From Nannobrachium achirus (taxonomy: Eukaryota > Chordata > Actinopteri > Myctophiformes > Myctophidae): DNA of 64,000 bases. Shown piece by piece: positions 46,019 to 64,000 of the stretch. Position 1 is the stretch's first letter, and every line of letters starts with the position of its first letter. Made by a program: the position numbers and the translations under genes. Location of the stretch: NCBI GenBank assembly GCA_963921795.1, contig OY997642.1:40548340-40612339 (forward strand), in the 5' to 3' direction. Below the pieces are notes generated by a model that saw only the letters and a list, made by a program, of their open reading frames with translations, searched no databases and was not told the DNA's origin.

Positions 46019-48370
46019 CTTTTGGGATAGGTACAGGCAACTGTAGACCTGCTGATACTGAATCAAAGTGATACTACATAAACTTGTGCTTGACCAGTAT
46101 AGCGATGTTCAGTACTACTGTCTTCACTTGATAGTTCCAGAACGATGGTTGGAAAATGAATAGACTCCTTCTCTTTTCTCTCCCTCAATCCTTCTCTTCT
46201 CCTCTCTCTTCCTAAATCCTTCTCATTGTGCTTTGTGCCTCATCCCCTCCGTCTCTATCACCAAGTAGATGCCAGTACCCCTTGAAGAACTCACTGCAGG
46301 TGTCTGTGAAGACTGTTATAGTTTTATGTTTGACCTTTCTCTCCTTACCACTGTATTGATAAATATGCTCTTTGAGTTGAACTAGAATTTGTTTCCCTAT
46401 TTTCTTACTTACTTAAGTACACCTCCTACTAGCCAAGAATCCTAATATCATGTTGGTGGAAGGGTGGTTAGTTAGTGACATCCCCATGTAAAAGTCCCCA
46501 GACTCTGGTGCAGCCATAGGCCCTGACTGCTCTTCTCTGGTTAATGAATGTGAATGAATGTTAGTGAATGGCTACTAAATGTTTATTTGATAAGAAAGTC
46601 ATAAGTGACTTTTGCTCTGTAGACCTAAATTATTGTATAATCAATGCAAGGTACAATCTTTCATTGAAACAGTGAGTTGGTCATAAAGTGGGTGCATGTG
46701 GACACGGGCAGTGACAGTGTTTAGACCGTTGTTTCTCAGACCACAAGTGCTCCTTCTGGCCAATACCAAATACTGCTGAAATTGTCTCTCCTGCGCCTCC
46801 TGTAGGCTTCCTCTCAGCTTTCCAGCCGTCTGCCTCAGAAAACTCTTGGGGATGTTGGACTACTTACTCCTATGAAACAAAGGACACAGGCTAACCGCAG
46901 CTAATCTAATGTGTCTCGAGTTGTTTACCAGGATGGGGCTCCCTCCGGTGCCTGGCTGTCTCCTTTCCATTCTCTCCGTTTCTCCCCCAGCCTCTTCCAC
47001 CCTCTCTGCATTCATCACACACTTTTCCTTCCCTGCACTCACCATCCTTTTTTCTCCTCTTGCTTTCTTTCCATTCCTCCCTTCTTTCCTGATATTGTGG
47101 CCTGCATTCTCATCCGGGTCCCCCCCTCTCCCTCTGCCCGTCTCTCTCCTCCCTCCCTGCCTCCATCACTCCCTGCTTCATCTCAGGGTGCTGCATCGCT
47201 CTGTCTGGCTGCCTCCCACATGATGATGATGCTGCTGCTGATGTCATCGCAGCCTACTAGCATCCCTGACTCGGCCTGTGCGGCCATTTTCCAGTCACAC
47301 TGACAGAGGCCTCTCTCAAAATCTCAGTACCACCTGCATCCATCCAGCCATCCACCCAGCCATCATATGTATCCATCCAACCCTTGCTCCTCCCTCCCTC
47401 CCCTATCTCCCTCTCACTCTTTCTGTGACTGACGCACCACTGTGTGCCAGGCTCTGGCCCACCCTTCTCTCTCTCTCTCTCTCTCTCCCTCTCTCTGTCT
47501 GTCTCTCTCTCTCATTCTGTCCCCTCTCTCTTGCCAGGGGCGGATTCTACATGCATGGATGCACTAAGGGATGCTGTTAGGTGATCAAGGAGCGAGCGAG
47601 AGAACAAACATATCAGGGAAAATAGACAGGAGGAAGCAAGACACAGGAACATTTGGGCTCAGCTCAGGCAGAGGACTCATCCTCTGCTGTTGTTGAGTGT
47701 GAGGTAAGACTAACCTTTCCATTCTGATGCTGGTGTTGTTTTTCATGGCATGGCGCAGCAGCAGAGGCAGCAATGGGTGGTACTCTTTGGGATGGACAGT
47801 GTGTGTTGTTGGCCATTTTGAGGCCCTCAGATAAACAACAATGTGAATAAAGGCACTGCGACAGGATGTTGATTATACAGGGTTCTTGTATCTTATATCT
47901 AAATGTCCAGGTTCATCATTATTTATTATCATTCATCATTTTGTATTATCATCATGAGAATGGTTGTGGCATTCTCTTGAAATTGCTTAAGGATTTGCAA
48001 AAAATTAAAATAGCCCAGGATTACCCAGCCAGCCTCCTTTCTGTCGCAGTGTTGATGTGACATAATGTGGTTAATAGAGTAGCATTATGTTAAAACTAAG
48101 GCTAGTGAGAATGGTTAAACACAGCAGTGGCCTGCTCAGCTGCTGCTGCTGCTGCTGCGTTGCTGGCTGCCTTTGAGGTGCGGCAGCAACACAAGATGGA
48201 GGTGACAATATTTACTTTCGCTAGTGTGTAAAAAAATCATATTAGTTTCTCTTTCTGGAAGCCAAATGATCACTAGGTGCAAGAGAATTTAAGCAAAAGT
48301 CAAACAAATCCACCGTGTTTTCCAACCAGCATCGCAGTGGATGATGGTAACAAATCCAGAGCAATCGCAT

Positions 48371-48427
48371 TTACAGTGGATGGGTTTTGATTAGCGTTTT
48401 TACAGTGGATGGGTTTTGATAGCGTTT
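48371..48427. repeat. Tandem duplication of a 28-29 bp unit
   Basis: Unit TTACAGTGGATGGGTTTTGA plus (T)TAGCGTTT occurs twice in a row, the second copy one T shorter. Confidence 0.9.
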
Positions 48428-49075
48428 GTTGTTTTTCACCGGCTGTAAAATTTAGCTTTTCGCATCTTATCTCAAGCTGTGGCGTCGGAAGTCCGTCATT
48501 CATTTGTCACGACAGAAGCATACAAAAATATATGTGTTTATCAAAAGAGGAGTAGAGACGTCACAGCCTCCGTGAAGGTGCAGCAGATTACATTACATCG
48601 CATAGTCTCATCCGCCGCCTTATGGAGGAAAGGGATATGAGAATCCTAGAATAAGCGGCCATTTCAGTATTATAGGCAGTATAAATGGCAACACAGCATC
48701 TATCGGAAGTGCGTGCTGTTTTTCAAACGAAACCAATGGCCGATGGGTGGCATAGCCTATATAGGTTTCTAGCTGTTATATTATGTTTTAAATATAATGG
48801 AGATTGAAGCTGATAGGCCTGAAATAATCGGGTATAAACAAATGTAATGCCTATATTTCTGTCGCAGCAAAACTGGAGGCTGGCAATAAACTGAAAGACT
48901 GCTGGGCTATAACACAATGCAGCTATAGCTAGACTAAACTACCGGTATTGTGATTACTATTAGACCTACTGTAGACTACACGTAGGCTACTAGGCTTAGA
49001 CCTACCACCTTTTGTTTTGTGCATAAGAGTAGCACATAATGAGGAATTATCTACAGTATAGTGCAATACAAAGCA

Positions 49076-49078
<3 letters not shown>

Positions 49079-49123
<45 letters not shown>

Positions 49124-49127
49124 TCTT
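49079..49127 (+). repeat. (CT)n microsatellite
   Basis: A nearly pure CT array about 130 bp upstream of the first kif1a coding exon acceptor (49255-49256). Confidence 0.95.
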
Positions 49128-49325
49128 TCTTTTCTGTCTATATAGCCTACTATGGCCTAATAGTCCATTACTGGTGGAGGTAATGAGATTAGACTATAGG
49201 GGGATTGTGGACCACCAGTCTAATCTCAACAATTCCTTTTGTCTCTGTTTCTCCAGGTGACCGGTGTGTGAGCCAGACCACAGCTCCCCACTGTTTAGTC
49301 ACAGCGCCCCCCTCCCAGCAGCACC

Positions 49326-63932
<14,607 letters not shown>

Positions 63933-64000
63933 GTGAGATGAATTTTGTATTGTGCATACAGTATAACGTGCCTGCGTGCAAGTGTTTGAGGAGTTCAACA

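Larger units (their letters stand above)
42765..49256. other. Divergent agxt-kif1a intergenic region
   Basis: This 6.5-kb interval holds both 5' regions. It contains a SINE-like copy (43590-43790), a hAT-like MITE (44804-45318), a MITE derivative (45451-45545) and an RE1-like site (45998-46018). Pyrimidine-rich DNA at 46150-47560 includes CT runs, and there is a (CTG)6 tract (about 48138-48157). kif1a leader exons, if any, were not identified. Confidence 0.6.

Noticed and set aside
46150-47560. Frames rich in Ser/Pro/Leu upstream of kif1a as a hidden gene
   Set aside because: They arise from CT-rich low-complexity DNA and show no splice-compatible conserved peptide.
48138-48160. (CTG)6 tract as a disease-type expandable repeat
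   Set aside because: It is only about six units, with no evidence of expansion or of lying in a transcript.

Overview
The window is vertebrate genomic DNA, almost certainly from a teleost fish. It has small exons with GT-AG introns, conserved vertebrate proteins, many long CA/GT microsatellites and a dense load of small non-autonomous DNA transposons. I reconstructed exons by hand from splice sites, reading phase and remembered family sequences. No alignment was run, so product calls are strong but UTR limits are not.

Layout from left to right: septin2 (+, exons 225-6785, first codons lie left of the window); stk25 (-, 19135-10411), converging on septin2; a tRNA-Val(AAC) gene (-, 20131-20203) in the head-to-head interval between stk25 and bok; bok (+, 22219-30326); a compact nitrobindin gene corresponding to the C-terminal domain of THAP4 (-, 36236-32248), tail-to-tail with bok; agxt (-, 42764-38040); and kif1a (+, from 49326, 20 coding exons seen, running off the right edge). 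The interval corresponds to human 2q37.3. STK25(-)-BOK(+)-THAP4(-) and the divergent AGXT/KIF1A pair are kept in the same relative orientation, while FARP2, which lies between SEPTIN2 and STK25 in human, is not here. The genes are not an operon and do not share one pathway: septin cytoskeleton, GCK-III kinase, BCL2-family effector, heme protein, glyoxylate detoxification and synaptic-vesicle-precursor transport.

The accessory DNA is the unusual part. A palindromic core of about 50-75 bp (arms reading roughly AATAGCAGATCTACAAGCTC) recurs at ten or more places. It occurs inside a TTAACCACTTAAACCC-ended MITE, inside hAT-like elements with GGGGTCC ends, inside a GTGGTGGAAAAAGTACTC element and in other contexts. 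Some copies are near-perfect 50-66 nt hairpins inside introns. Other elements with clear ends include a 641-bp CpG-rich hAT-like element with an exact 8-bp target duplication (59816-60456), a 515-bp hAT-like MITE with an exact 8-bp duplication (44804-45318), a 2.2-kb nested hAT-like element (13179-15356) and a 238-bp foldback palindrome (37388-37625).

Gene-level observations worth checking: a GC-AG intron in stk25, a nitrobindin gene with no visible THAP zinc-finger exon, an agxt gene with both a mitochondrial-type extension and a C-terminal SKA, an exon-junction-spanning uORF in bok, an RE1/NRSE-like site upstream of kif1a, and an 18-nt microexon feeding the kif1a K-loop.
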